Assembly: GCA_020137815.1 (NCBI GenBank)
Contig: CM035362.1
Location: 6,306,960 to 6,370,959 of the forward strand
Origin: Hormiphora californensis
Taxonomy: Eukaryota; Ctenophora; Tentaculata; Cydippida; Pleurobrachiidae
DNA: 64,000 bases
Direction: 5' to 3'
Below are positions 20,393-33,900 of the stretch, piece by piece. The translations under genes and the position numbers were made by a program. How positions within the stretch are numbered: position 1 is the stretch's first letter; every line of letters begins with the position of its first letter. The notes under the pieces were generated by a model. It saw only the letters and a list, made by a program, of their open reading frames with translations, ran no database searches and was not told the DNA's origin.

Positions 20393-23300
20393 ATGTTTTT
20401 CTGTCGAAGTAGCAAATCAGTTTCCACCAATGGGGAGCTGCAGGGTGAGGATCAGCACTGTGGAGAGGAGTGGGTACCGGGGTCGGTGGCTTACACCTTC
20501 CACATTAGAACTGGATTTGTGTACCCCCAACTAGGAGCAACACGGTAAGCGCCAGGAACCAATCAGAACTCGTTATTTAGGTCACGTGACTGGTTATCAG
20601 CCAATCAGGCACCAGTATTTCTCGATTCCCGCAACTAGGAGCAACACGAGATAATTGACACGCGTTTTAGGGGGTAATCGCGTTTTAGGGGGTCTGAGGG
20701 GGCTTTAATTTTGCAATCTGATTTGTTTGCTCCTTCATAAAATATAATGTTGCTCCTTTAGAAAGTGGGACGATGGGACGATGGTGCTGGTAGTTAACCC
20801 GGGGAGTAAAGATAGTGAGTCCCAGGAGCTGAGAGTTAACAGGACCTTTCATACAGATACTGAGTGGGCCACCATTGCTGATTTCTGGCTGCCAGAACGT
20901 ATCGGTAAGTAAACAACCAATCAGAGCTCTTTATTTAGGTCACGTGACTGATTATCAGCCAATCAGGGGCCACTATTGCTGACTTCTGGCTGCCAGAACA
21001 TATCGGTAAGTTGTTCGACCCTGTTTAGTGCATTAGAACATATCGGTAAGGAAGCAATCTACAATTTGAGGCTATAGGGCACGGCTTTGATAGTGATATT
21101 CCGAGTTATTCTAATAACTAATTGCTGTCTATAAAATTTGTCCAATATAACCGGCCATACTACTATTCTATATCATGCTATCAAGGGAATTTTATGCAAA
21201 AGGGAAATTTATGCATCAAGGGAAATTTATGCAAATTTTATCATCCAGTTCTCTGCAAGGGTTCTGATGCTAGAAGGCAGTGCTACGACAACCAGTGTAA
21301 AATGACTCATTTGTTGCACACCAGGAGAGTGAGGGAGGACACCCAGGACTCTTGGAGAACAGAAGAGAGGCATCGGAAATCCTTTGCACATGCGGTTGAT
21401 GCGGCAGATACCGCGTTTAGACCCAAGCGACAGAGGAACATGACAGCACCTGAGAAACGGGAGGAACCTGTGACCAAGGAGTTTCTACTGGAATCCCTGG
21501 GGAAAATCAAAACCGAACCTCCTCGTAAAGAGATACAGAAGGAGAAGAAGAATGAAGCCATCACGAAGGATTTTTTATTAAACATCTTGGAGGACATGAA
21601 AACAGAAATAAAGCAGTCAGTGGTCCTACAGCTGATGGAGTTCAAGACTCAAGTGGTGGATCCAGTGGCGGGGAGCAGAATACCTGTTTGGGGGTCAACA
21701 GGAACGCACCCGATGTTTCACAGTTTCACCTCTTAAACGCCAGAAGTTTTTGCCCATCAGAGGAGTCCACCTGGAAACTTGAGGTGGTACGTGATATGAT
21801 GGATGCAGAGACCACCCCTGTGGCGTTTCTAGGAATAACGGAAACCTGGTGGAGAGGGTATATGGCGGAGGCCCAGCTGCAGATTTCCGGATATAACCTG
21901 GTGAGATGTGACAGGAAGGGTAGGATTGGAGGAGGATGCGCCCTCTACATCCATTCTAGCCTCGCTATATCGGACCAGGTGGAGTATTCCGACAACAGCA
22001 ATAACCTAGTGGCGGCCTACATGGGTGCAACCCACTCAATTGCGGCAGTTGTGTATCGTGCAGGGTCGGACTCAACCGATTTCCAGGAACTGGTGAATAA
22101 ACTGCAGAAATTTGTAGAATTGCATAGCCAGGATAAAACCGTACCAGATATTTGGGTGATGGGTGACTTCAATCTCCCACTCCTCAAATGGAAAGGAGGG
22201 GTACGGGAAACAATAGACCTACCTTTGTATAATGTTCTAGGTCATTTTGTAGACAATAACTCTCTAAGTCAAATGGTTGATTTTCCTACCAGAGGGGAGA
22301 ACGTCTTGGATTTGGTACTAACCAATCGTCCCGATTATGTTCTTTCAACCAAGTGTGAAGACCTGGGGATTTCCGATCACGAGATGGTAACATGCACCTT
22401 GACGTATAATAGTACGGAGAAGCCCCCCACCGATGATAAGGTTAGGTCGGACTTTGCGGAACTGAATCTTCTGAAAGCTGACTACGACAGGTTAAACTCG
22501 GTTTTCGATGAAGTGGACTGGAATCAGATGCATCTTCTGTGTACAGAGTTGGAAGACCCTGATGCTGGCTTCTTAGAGCTAGTTAGGCTCACTGTTCTTC
22601 AGGTCTGCAAGATGTTCATTGAGCCGAAGCGATGGAAGGGAAAACGGAAGGACAAAACTCTCCGGCACCTCCGCAGTCGGAGAAGAAAGTTAAATAAGAG
22701 ACTGGTAAATGCAACAGGCAAGATGAAGTTCAAATTTGAGGAGCTTGTCGGCGGAATTACCCTTGCTATTAAAGTACATATTAAGGAAAAACAGCAGAAC
22801 GAGGAAGAACGAGTCGCTTATGCAGTTAAAGGAAATCCTAAATTTTTCTACAGCCATGCCAAGTCGCTGTCTAAGGTCAAATCAACAGTTTCACCTCTAA
22901 CGACACAAGATGGATCGCTTACCACCGACCCCAAGGAGAAAGCCGAGATCCTACAGAACCAGTATGTGAAGGTTTTCAGCAACCCATCAGAGGTGGATCC
23001 GGAAAAGGCAGTAGAGCACATCACAGAAGAGGAAGCCGAGATAAGCGACATCAGCTTTACGAAGGAGGACATAGAGCGGGCACTCAAGGAGCTTAAACCG
23101 AACTCAGCGGCCCCTCCTGGTGATATTCCGTCCATCGTTCTGAAAAACTGCCGCAAAACCTTGGCCTATCCAGTATGGGTTATATGGCAGTCCTCGTTCC
23201 AGACCGGTACAATACCCTCCGTTATGAAGGAACAGTTTATTTGCCCTATTTTCAAGAAAGGGGATCGATCAATAGCTGGTAACTATAGGCCGGTATCATT

Positions 23301-24983
23301 GACTTCGCATCTTTCGAAAACCTTCGAAAGAATTGTCAGGGATCACCTAACTGAGTTCCTAGAGAGGGCAGAGCTGCACTGTAGTGGTCAACATGGATTC
23401 AGGAAAGGGAGAAGTACGATGACCCATCTTCTCGCACATATAGATAGGGTTCTCAAACATTTGACGGACAACAATGAAGTCGATGTTCTGTACCTAGACT
23501 TTCAAAAGCCTTCGACCGAGTTGATATCGGGGTCTTACTGCGAAAGTTACAGAAGTATGGGGTGAGAGGAAAGCTACTGCTTGGATAAAGAATTCCTCAC
23601 CAATAGGAAGCAGCAATACTAGTGGATGGTGAGCAGTCGCGGTGGGAATGGGTCATAGCAGTGTTATCCAAGGAAGCGCGCTTGGACCTATCTTGTTTAT
23701 TTTCTACGTAATTGACTTGAAGAGTCTTTGCTAAGCGCCGACGCCTTGTCTTTTGCTGACGCACACGAAACCATACAAGTTATACGGACACTACTTGACC
23801 AGGCTGAACTTCAAAAGGACCTAGGAAGTGTGACTCGGTGGTCAGTCAACAACAACATGAAACTCCACGAGATAAGTTTCAACTGGTTAATTATTCGCTT
23901 GTAGTCAAAGCTGTTGAGAGAACTGCCCTTCACTGCAGAAACGTATCATATGTTACAATGGGAGGAACCGTGGTCGATCCAGAGCAGCATGTAAAGGACT
24001 TGGGGGTCTGGCTATCTGCAGATGGTACATGGACTCATCATATTGGCGATATTGTGAGGAGAGCAACATGATTTCAGGGTGGATATTTTGTGCTTCAGGA
24101 GTAGGACACCAGAAGTACTACTAACCTTGTACAAGGCGTTAGTTCGACCCATACTGGAAATATGTTGCCTGGTGTGGTATCCAACCAAAATCGGAGATAT
24201 CCAGGCGGTGGAAACGTCAACGGGCTTTCACCGGAAGATACAAGGGATGAAGGATCTGGACTATTGGCAGCGTCTTGAGGCGCTTGACCTCATGTCCCTT
24301 CAAAGGAGACGCCAAAGGTATGAGTTAATCCACGTTTGGAAGATCTATCAGGGCTTGTCCCCAATTGTGTTGAAATGGAGTTCCAGACGGGTCGGCTGGG
24401 AGTACACGGCAAAAACCCAGAAATATCCATACTGGGCAGAAGCTAAACGGGCCAGCCAACTATATAATCCTTCAGCTTTAGGGCACCTCGGTTATGGAAC
24501 AAACTCCCTAAAGAGGTTAATCTTTCAGAAACACTTCCGGGTTCAAGGCAAACCTTGGTGGCGTTCATGAAGGAATTCCATGACAGACCACCGGTGCGTG
24601 GCTATATGACAGTCCTTAATGAGTTCAGCGATGCAGAAAGAAGACCGTTATGTGAAGCTGTAATTGTTGTTTGCTGCTGACGCTGTTTGTGTTTTACTTT
24701 GAGTAAGAGACTGTAATAGACATTTTGACAAAGGAGACCCACGAGATGGGAATTCTGCACTATATGTTTGTATTGTGTGTAATTTATTTGAATTTGAATT
24801 TGAATTTGAATTTGAATCCCTTGGATTTTATCTCGAATCTGTTTATAGGTGCATTCTATCTATCTCTATTATAGGTGAGCCAAAGTTGCTGAAAATCCGT
24901 TTGGAGTCCCACAGGTTCGAGGTCATTAAAGAGGAGCTCTATGTAAAGGAAATATCTGTGCGATACAACCGAAAATCTTACAG
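20393..24983 (+). CDS. Lipoxygenase exons 1-3: PLAT/LH2-like N-terminus
   Basis: Exons 20393-20544, 20762-20904 and 24875-24983, phases 2, 1 and 2. VAYTFHIRTGFVYP, DDGTMVLVVNPG, WATIADFWLPERIG and EPKLLKIRLESHRF fit the beta-sandwich PLAT pattern, which lets lipoxygenases dock on membranes. The start at 20393 (MFFCRSSKSV) is the nearest in-frame ATG; an in-frame ATG at 20252 is possible. The end of exon 2 (TTCTGGCTGCCAGAAC, TATCG then GTAAG) is repeated downstream around a MITE copy. Intron 2 holds the CR1-like LINE. Confidence 0.65.
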
Positions 24984-27900
24984 GTATACTAATATATCAT
25001 AGCACTGGCAAGTGCCCCAGGCCCAAAAGGGGGGTTGATTTATTATCATACAGGTATACTATATATTATTATTATTATTATCATTATTTAGTATAAGATT
25101 TGACACTTGCACTTTCTGTATAAGCCTCCATTACAGGAAGTAATTTTGATATCTCCTTCTGGTGATCAAACACACACACACGCCCTCTGTACAACAGTTT
25201 AATGGGGAACCTCACACATACACGGGCTGAACTCGGTTAAGGAGAGATTAATTAGTATTCTGAATAATGAGTTCAGAGCAAGAATTAAATAGGAAGAAAT
25301 CGAAAAATACTGGTTTGACCGGGAATTGAACCAGGGACCTCCAGAGAACTGCTCGAGATAAACCACTAAGCTACCAACCCTATGTACTGATCGCATTTCA
25401 TCGCTATATTCAAGCTAAGGGCGAGCTTGAATATAGAGCGATGAAATGCGATCAGTACATAGGGTTTGGTAGCTTAGTGGTTTATAGCTCCGAGCATGTC
25501 TCTCTGGAGGTCCCTGGTTCAATTCCCGGTCAAACCCAGTATTTTTCGATTTTCTTCCCTATTTAATTCTTGCTCTGAACTCATTATTCAGAGCCTCCAT
25601 TACATTTGTAAAAGATTCGCCGTGCGAGTAAGGCAAGCTATTTATATAGCTTGGATATATTTTGAGTCCACACATGAATTGGGTACAATATGTGTTATCG
25701 GAGTTGTGCCCGACCTTGGGCACGTCGCGCCCCTCATGTTCACGCGCCCGTAGGGCGATCCCCTCACGGGGCTTGCCCGCTACGCGGGCAATGACCGACC
25801 ATGACCGATATGAACCATTTTAGAGTAAAATGTGGTACGAGTACGACAAACTATATACAAAGACTAAAAAATAGAAACTATCGTAATACATAATAAACGC
25901 TACCACTAATATAACTCAAGGGAGACGGTCCTGTGACCGTTCCCTAACCCTAACACATATTGTCAGTGTTCATCACGCGGCTAGTCATACCCCACACACT
26001 CTAAAAGCTCTCCTGAGTTTGTAGCTCTGAGAAGTGAGCAGTCCAAACACCGCATTATCCTCCCTCTCTCGCCACGTGTTGCTCGTGCCTCCCACGTCTG
26101 TAGACATAACAACCCATGTTATGAGACATATATCGTATATGAAAATAGAAGGAGGGGGTTATGAACATATAATCCCGATAAAATATGTGGTTTCAGGTAG
26201 GAAGGAGGGGGGTTAGAAAGGTGTTTTCAGGTAGCTCCTACTAACAGTATATGTTTTCAGATTCCCGGTAAGGAACTATTTGTACCCCTATCACCCATCA
26301 AGAAAGAGCTCAAAGATCACTGATAGTCGCTGTCCACCCTACCTACTGGCACAATCAGGTCCTGGGACAATTAAACATCTCACTACTGAGGACTTCCTTG
26401 TCAAAGCCAGGGGTTAGTGCGTTGTAAAGCCAGGGGTTAGTGATAGTATGGATAGTATATCGTACTGATGACATTAGTGCGTTGTAAAGCCAGGGGTTAG
26501 TGCGTTGTAAAGCCAGGGGTTAGTGCGTTGCAAAGCTAGGGGTTAGTGCGTTGTAAAGCCAGGGGTTAGTGCGTTGCAAGGCCAGGGGTTAGTGCGTTGC
26601 AAAGCTAGGGGTTAGTGCGTTGCAAAGCTAGGGGTTAGTGCGTTGCAAAGCTAGGGGTTAGTGCGTTGCAAAGCTAGGGGTTAGTGCGTTGCAAAGCTAT
26701 AGGGGTTAGTGTGTTGCAAGGCCAGGGGTTAGTGGTAGTATGGATGAAATACAGGGTGGGTGGTGCGTTGCAAAGCTAGGGGTTAGTGTTGCAAGGCCAA
26801 GGGTTAGTGGTAGTATGGATGAAATACAGGGTGGGTGGTGCGTTGCAAAGCTAGGGGTTAGTGCGTTGTAAAGCTAGGGGTTAGTGCGTTGTAAAGCTAG
26901 GGGTTTGTGGTAGTATGGATGGTTAGTGCGTTGCAAAGCCAGGGGTTAGTGCGTTCAAGCCAGGGTTAGTGCGTTGCAAGCCAGGGTTAGTGCGTTTCAA
27001 AGCCAGGGGTTAGTTCGTTGCAAAGCCAGGGGTTAGTGCGTTCAAGCTAGGGTTAGTGCGTTGCAAAGCCAGGGGTTAGTGCGTTGCAAAGCCAGGGGTT
27101 AGTGCGTTGCAAAGCCAGGGGTTAGTGCGTTGCAAAGCTAGGGGTTAGTGCGTTGCAAAGCCAGGGGTTAGTGCGTTGCAAAGCCAGGGGTTAGTGCGTT
27201 GCAAAGCCAGGGGTTAGTGCGTTGCAAAGCCAGGGGTTAGTGCGTTGCAAAGCAGAAAGCTAGGGGTTAGTGCGTTGCAAAGCAGAAAGCTAGGGGTTAG
27301 TGCGTTGCAAAGCAGAAAGCTAGGGGTTAGTGGTAGTATGGATGAAATACTATGTGGAGACAGATATTATTCATAGCAGCTGGAATCACATGGAAGCTAA
27401 TCCCAAAGCAGCAACATGTATACTTGTAACCTAACCATCCATTTCCTACAGAGCACGAGTTGAATACTATTCGAGGTATGGTACCCTGGGCTAATCAGCC
27501 CTCAGAAGAAGAGGAGGAAGACACAACCTCTGGTCAGCTACTTCAACCCAACTTCACTAGTTGGGAATGATGAGCTGCCACGGTTTTTACAATTCAAGGA
27601 TGCCTCGGTGAGTAACCATAGCAACACGCTGTAACCATAGTTACCAACTAAGCAACAGCAGGCTGTAACACAGTACCAGCAACACGCCCTGTCACCGCAC
27701 TAATCATTTGAGTGACCGGCTTCCAGTATCCTCGACCTTAGCGACATCTTTTCCCCCTTTCAAAATAGTACTTTACTTGTATCAGCCGTGGCCTGAACCT
27801 GAGGTTCAGGCACGATTGTTTTCCCCCAATAGGCTAGGAGTGTTTATCAAGTGGCATTGCTTACCGTATTTTTGGAGGGCGAACACGGTCTGCTTTAGTT

Positions 27901-30900
27901 TCTCGGTCTGGGGCTGATCTTCTATTAACTTCTTAATAACTATTGTACCTGCTGGCTTTTTCTTGTAAATCTGGTTAATTGGTCAGCGCACAGAGCATGC
28001 AGCATTACGGTCAAGTCCCCTTTCAATCATTTGAGTGGCCGCAGCTTCCGGTATTCTTGCTCTTTAACAGTCCGTCATACGCATAGCACTTTACTAGACT
28101 CGGATCAGCTATGTTGGTTAGGAATTTACAGCCCTATTACGAGCTGTATAGGGGGTTGAGGGGTAATTTCATTACCAAAATCAGCTGAGCAGTGTTTTGG
28201 TTAAGCAGCATGCTGAATGAGGGAAAACAATCGTGACTGAATCTTAGGTTCAGGTCATGGCTATTTACACCTGGGACCTGAGGTCTCAGGGCTATTCTTG
28301 GCTATTTACTGAAAATTTGCATGAAATCTCAGGGAATAGCCGTCACTGCACTGAGCCCTGAGATCGGAGATCTTAGTGGTAAATAGCCGTAACATGAGAT
28401 TCAGACTGTTTCCTCCCAATAACTTACATCAGCTGGTTTTCTTTATCATCAGATTCAACAAGCACTGCCTAACAGACTGGACACAAAACATAGTAAAGTT
28501 AAACACCACAGACTAACAACCAACCCACTTTACGACAAGCACAATGCAATGTCATCTCTAATCGTTCCCCCCCCCCTCGAGTGCGGAAATTCGAGATTTC
28601 CAGTTTGCCCAGCTCGCCCCTTTCTAAATATGTACAACTTTTTCATATTTTCCAGTGAGTAAACCTATAACTGAAAAAGTTCCCCATCTTTTTCAGTAAT
28701 ACGTGGTTTTGCACGGGTAAAATTAAAGGATAAAATTACCAATCACCCCTATTAATTACCCATCGAAACTTACGAACTTTCCTGCAGATAGGAACTTCAC
28801 TATCCCACTGCACTCCTCAGGTTACAGGTCCTCTCAGAGATACCGTCTAGAACATGCTTCTTCTGACAGTTGATGGTCACCGTCTTTCCTGGATCTGTGT
28901 CGTTCCAACTTTCTTGCACTGATCCATCCATACCACAGTACCCGGGCATTTCACTGATGGATAGAGTGGATGGAATATCGATTAGTCATAATACCTGAAT
29001 ACCACTTGTGACATCCCACACATATACATTAATATTGTACATAACATCACCATAAGTATAATGCAGTGCAACTCTTCATTACTCAGCGTAGTGATGACTG
29101 TTAATAACTCCTTCATTACCTGCAGCACGGTAGCTGTCTGATGCGGTGTCATAGGAGCCAAACATTATCTTCTCCACTACATCTCCTCCCCACTTGGGTA
29201 CACAGCCAATATCACTACTGTTACTGAACTGGTAGTTCAGTACCTCCACCCCATTACACTCTATCCTGAGGGTGGTGGTGTTCTTTCTAATTGTCCAAAT
29301 CTTGTTCACTCCCTCTGGTGGTTGTACTGGGAGGGAGGTCCATCCGGTGCAGTAGCCGATGGAGTATACCATAGGTGAGGTGAACTGCACCCTCAGCCCT
29401 CCAATCTTACTCCCATATGCAGTGTATGTAACCACCCAGATCCTGTCCTCACTCCCAGCAGAAGAGTTGGTTTTGATTTGGAGAGGGATGGCCCTCCAGA
29501 TCAAATTGGATCTTAGTATCACCACGTACAACTGGACTCCAAACTGAAATATCATTATTCATTATCATTATTATCATACTGTTCGCAGCAGTGGATATAG
29601 TCGTGGGTGGTTATACTTATATTACTTAATTATAAGTTGGGGAGGGGGGCGGGGGACTAGTCAACTAGGAATGACCTCCTCTTTGTACAAGTAACAACCA
29701 ATGCAAGCTCGTTATTTAGGTCACGTGACTGGTTATCAGCCAATCATGAGGGACCAGTATTTCCTGATTCGGCCTTTGGATGACGAAATATAAATCACCC
29801 TTAAGAATTATAACAAATCCAATTAGTAAGCCGAGTGCTAATGACTGCTTGATGGTGCATATGTTTGTTCTTACCTTCTGTCGTAGGAGACATGGCCAAT
29901 GATAATGAAAATCACAGAAGCACCTCATTCTTGGCAGGTCAAATACAACAGTCACGAGATAGTGTGAGAATAAAGTCACGCGACTGTTAGCCAAGTTAGA
30001 TGCAGCCTCACTCATATTTTCTAGGTTTCTCTCCCATGGGTAATGTCCTTGTCCCTCGAGACATTAGCCGTGCCTTGACTCCCTCTAGCAAAGTTTGAGC
30101 TAGCTCTCCGTGTTCTCTTTCTTTTAATAGTATTCCCTATGTCTCTTACTCGCGTGGCTAACCTACCTCCTGCACTTGGCTTGCCTACCTCTATCCGCTT
30201 GGGGAGTTCTCAATGATCTATTTTTCTCCCCTAATCTCTCCATTCTTTCTATCTCTCTCTCACTCCCGGGATGTCTCCATTCTTTTTATATCTCCTCCTC
30301 CCCGATGTCTCTCTCTTTCTATATCTCTCACTCCCCGATGTCTCTCCATTCTTTTCTATTCTCTCTCACTCCCCATGTCGTCCATTTCTCCATTTCCACT
30401 CCCAGAGTCTCTCATTCCTCTTTTTATATCTCTCTCACTCCCGATGTCTCTCCATTCTTTTCATACTCTCTCACTCCCCGATGTCTCTCCATTCTTTTCT
30501 ATCTCTCTCTCACTCCCCAATGTCCTCTCCATTCTTTTCTATTCTCTCTCACTCCCGATGTCTCTCCATCTTTTCTATATTTCTCTCACTCCCCGATGTC
30601 TCCCATTCTTTTCTATATCCTCTCACTCCCCGTGTCTCTCCATTCTTTCTACATCGCTCTCACTCCTCCTCTCTATATCTCTCCATCTCTCTTCTATATC
30701 TCTCTCACTCCCCGAGTGTCTCTCCATTCTTTTCTATATATCTCTCTCACGCCCCGTTCTCCCATTCTTTATATCTCTCTCACTCCCCGATGTCTCTCCA
30801 TTCTTTTCTATATACTCTCACTCCCCGATGTCTCTCAACACTTTTTCTAGATCTCTCTCGTCCCGAGTCCTCTCATTCTTTTTCTATATCTCTCACTCCC

Positions 30901-33900
30901 CTTTATCTCTCCATCTTTCTATAGCTCTCTATCTACACCTTGACGTGGCAAAGCTGAGAGTCTACCTACTGTTATACTTGTAGTGGAAACGGAATAAAAA
31001 ACCGTTTTGTTTAACACTGGTGGTGCCAATCAACGTGCTAGACGTGCTGAAAAATTAAAACTTTTTGACATAAGCACTCGCGCCTACGCAAGTCTGCGTC
31101 TTCTTACCGTATTTCAAATACAGTATCTCCACTGCACTACAAGCGGCACTGTAACCATGATAGTAACCAAGTCATATAATCACACATGTATAATTCTACT
31201 AGGACCAGATGAGTACCAGGCATTATTATTGATTCGATCGACGCATTCGAGTCCTTCGAAAGGTCGGACGAAAATAATGGATGAGCATCAGGCATAAGGG
31301 GTGAACACATTAAAAAGTTGTCTGGGGACCGCGGGTCTGATGTGGTTGATCAGGACGTAATTCCAGATATCTCGAGTTGTTCTTTGACGAAGAGTGAGGA
31401 TTGCTGGAGAGTCAGTTAGCGAGTTGATCTGAGAGATATGTGGAGGGAAGCAGATTGGAGTCGTAGAACTCTAGAAACTCTGACAGCTGGGATATGACTG
31501 GAAAGCGAAGATTGTAGGTGTCTGTGTGACGTCACATAGGTTTCCATGACAACAATGCGTGTCTTCCAGGACGACATTGGTGTCACATGACAAACATGAC
31601 GTTCACCCAATAAATTCAAATTAATACATTAACCTCTATCTAGATGGAACAAGATATGAAGATAGCAGATAGGTATTCCACTCAGATGAGGAAGCTGGCA
31701 GCAGATGCATTGTGCTAACAATAAGCATCTATCTCATTAAAGTGTCTACTACTTCACAGAGATGGATGGGGGGCTGTGGATAACCGTACCACACCACGTG
31801 TTCAATGGCAGAAAAATCACGTATGTAAGATTAGATTAATTTAGTTTGATTTAGTACCATTATATCGTTGTCTATCTTGTTAATAGATTAGATGGAACTA
31901 TTAGGCTCTTCAGAGATGGGCTCGCTTTGCTTTTTGCTATACAAATCTGTACAAATGCGCACATTTTCCCCTTGGTAAACATGAGTCTAATATGGTAACT
32001 GCATGTCCCATATGTGTCTATATGGTAACCATGGTAACCACGTCTCACATGTGTCTATATGGTAACCATGGTAACTGCATATCCCATATGTGTCTATATG
32101 GTAACCATGGTAACCACGTCTCACATGTGTCTATATGGTAACCATGGTAACTGCATATCCCATATGTGTCTATATGGTAACCATGGTAACCACGTCTATA
32201 ACATGTGTCTATATGGTAACCATGGTAACTGCATGTCCCACATGTGTCTTTATGGTAACCATGGTAACTGCATATCCCACATGTGTCTATATGGTAACCA
32301 TGGTAACTGCATATCCCACATGTGTCTATATGGTAACCATGTCTCACATGTGTCTATATGGTAACCATGGTAACTGCATATCCCACATGTGTCTATATGG
32401 TAACCATGGTAACCACGTCTCACATGTGTCTATATGGTAACCATGGTAACCACGTCTCATATGTGTCTATATGGTAACCATGGTAACTGCATGTCCCACA
32501 TGTGTCTATATGGTAACCATGGTAACTGCATGTCCCACATGTGTCTGTATGGTAACCATGGTAACTGCATGTCCCACATGTGTCTATATGGTAACCATGG
32601 TAACCACGTCTCACATGTGTCTATATGGTAACCATGGTAACTGCATATCCCATATGTGTCTATATGGTAACCATGGTAACCACGTCTATAACATGTGTCT
32701 ATATGGTAACCATGGTAACTGCATGTCCCACATGTGTCTTTATGGTAACCATGGTAACTGCATATCCCACATGTGTCTATATGGTAACCATGGTAACTGC
32801 ATATCCCACATGTGTCTATATGGTAACCATGTCTCACATGTGTCTATATGGTAACCATGGTAACTGCATATCCCACATGTGTCTATATGGTAACCACGTC
32901 TCACATGTGTCTATATGGTAACCATGGTAACTGCATGTCCCACATGTGTCTATATGGTAACCATGGTAACTGCATGTCCCACATGTGTCTGTATGGTAAC
33001 CATGGTAACTGCATGTCCCACATGTGTCTATATGGTAACCATGGTAACCACGTCTCACATGTGTCTATATGGTAACCATGGTAACTACATATCCCACATG
33101 TGTCTATATGGTAACCATGGTAACTGCATATCCCACATGTGTCTATATGGTAACCATGGTAACTGCATATCCCACATGTGTATAATTATCTCCCCAGGAC
33201 ATTGTATCAAGTGGAAAACTGTTCGAGGTCAGTGCCAGCTCTCTTCTGGATAATGTTCCGCATGGTGGGAAAGCTAACAAACTTCTGGCAGGTGAGGATC
33301 AACCCATTATAATTATATAATTACTAATTAATAATTAGTTGCAACCATATATATCAGATTGATATCATCATTGATCACCATCATTAATTTCACTGAATTA
33401 CAAACTAAGTCAGCGCGGTCGTGTTTTGTGATTTGTGATTTCTAACGAACTAACTACATATCTCAGGTTTTGAACTACAATGGTATGTGGCTCCCTCTGA
33501 TTGCTTGTTGTGGGTGAATGAACAGGGGAAACTTGTACCTGCAGTTATCAGGTAGATTTGGGTATAGGTGATTTAGTGAAGATTAGCCAAGAATAGCCTG
33601 ACTGATTCCCCTAAAGAGACCTATATGTCCCTTTAGGGCCGGAAATAGCCGTGTCTGAAAGGCTGATATGCAGCTATTATAAAGAAAGGGACCTAGTTTA
33701 AACCCACTTTCCACTCTGCAGGATAGAAAACAAAGTGGATGGAGAGGAGCCAACTTTCTGGTATCCCCCTCCTGCAGACACGCCAACAGATCACTCAGAT
33801 GCCCTTTCTTGGTCCCTTGCCAAAATGTACTTCCGCTGCTCTGACTCACAGGTTCGCTACGTGTTGCCCATATATGGTGTTGTGTGTCACGTGTTGCCCA

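Larger units (their letters stand above)
21100..24817 (+). mobile_element. CR1-like non-LTR retrotransposon, decayed, in lipoxygenase intron 2
   Basis: Sense orientation. ORF1 (21122-21736) and ORF2 (from 21688) are followed by a 3' end with a hexamer tail of about five (TTTGAA) units near 24787-24817, as in CR1/L2/Rex1 elements. The 5' boundary is uncertain and I found no target duplication. It separates lipoxygenase exons 2 and 3 by about 4 kb. Confidence 0.85.

Noticed and set aside
30176-30983. Three overlapping Ser/Leu/Pro-rich ORFs of 217-256 residues
   Set aside because: All three frames are open because of the C/T-rich minisatellite; no start context, splice sites or homology.
31641-31717. 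ATG-started short frame MEQDMKIADRYSTQ after CTATCTAG as a lipoxygenase exon
   Set aside because: It runs into a stop after 24 codons, has no donor in frame and does not match the missing lipoxygenase segment.
31990-33185. Possible CRISPR-like array
   Set aside because: Repeats are contiguous without unique spacers, the genome is eukaryotic, and no cas-like genes are present. The same applies to the 33-bp and 45-bp arrays.
32045-33253. ORFs of GNHGN, MVTMVT and YHGYHIDTC type
   Set aside because: Translation of the X-box minisatellite in several frames; no splice or homology support.
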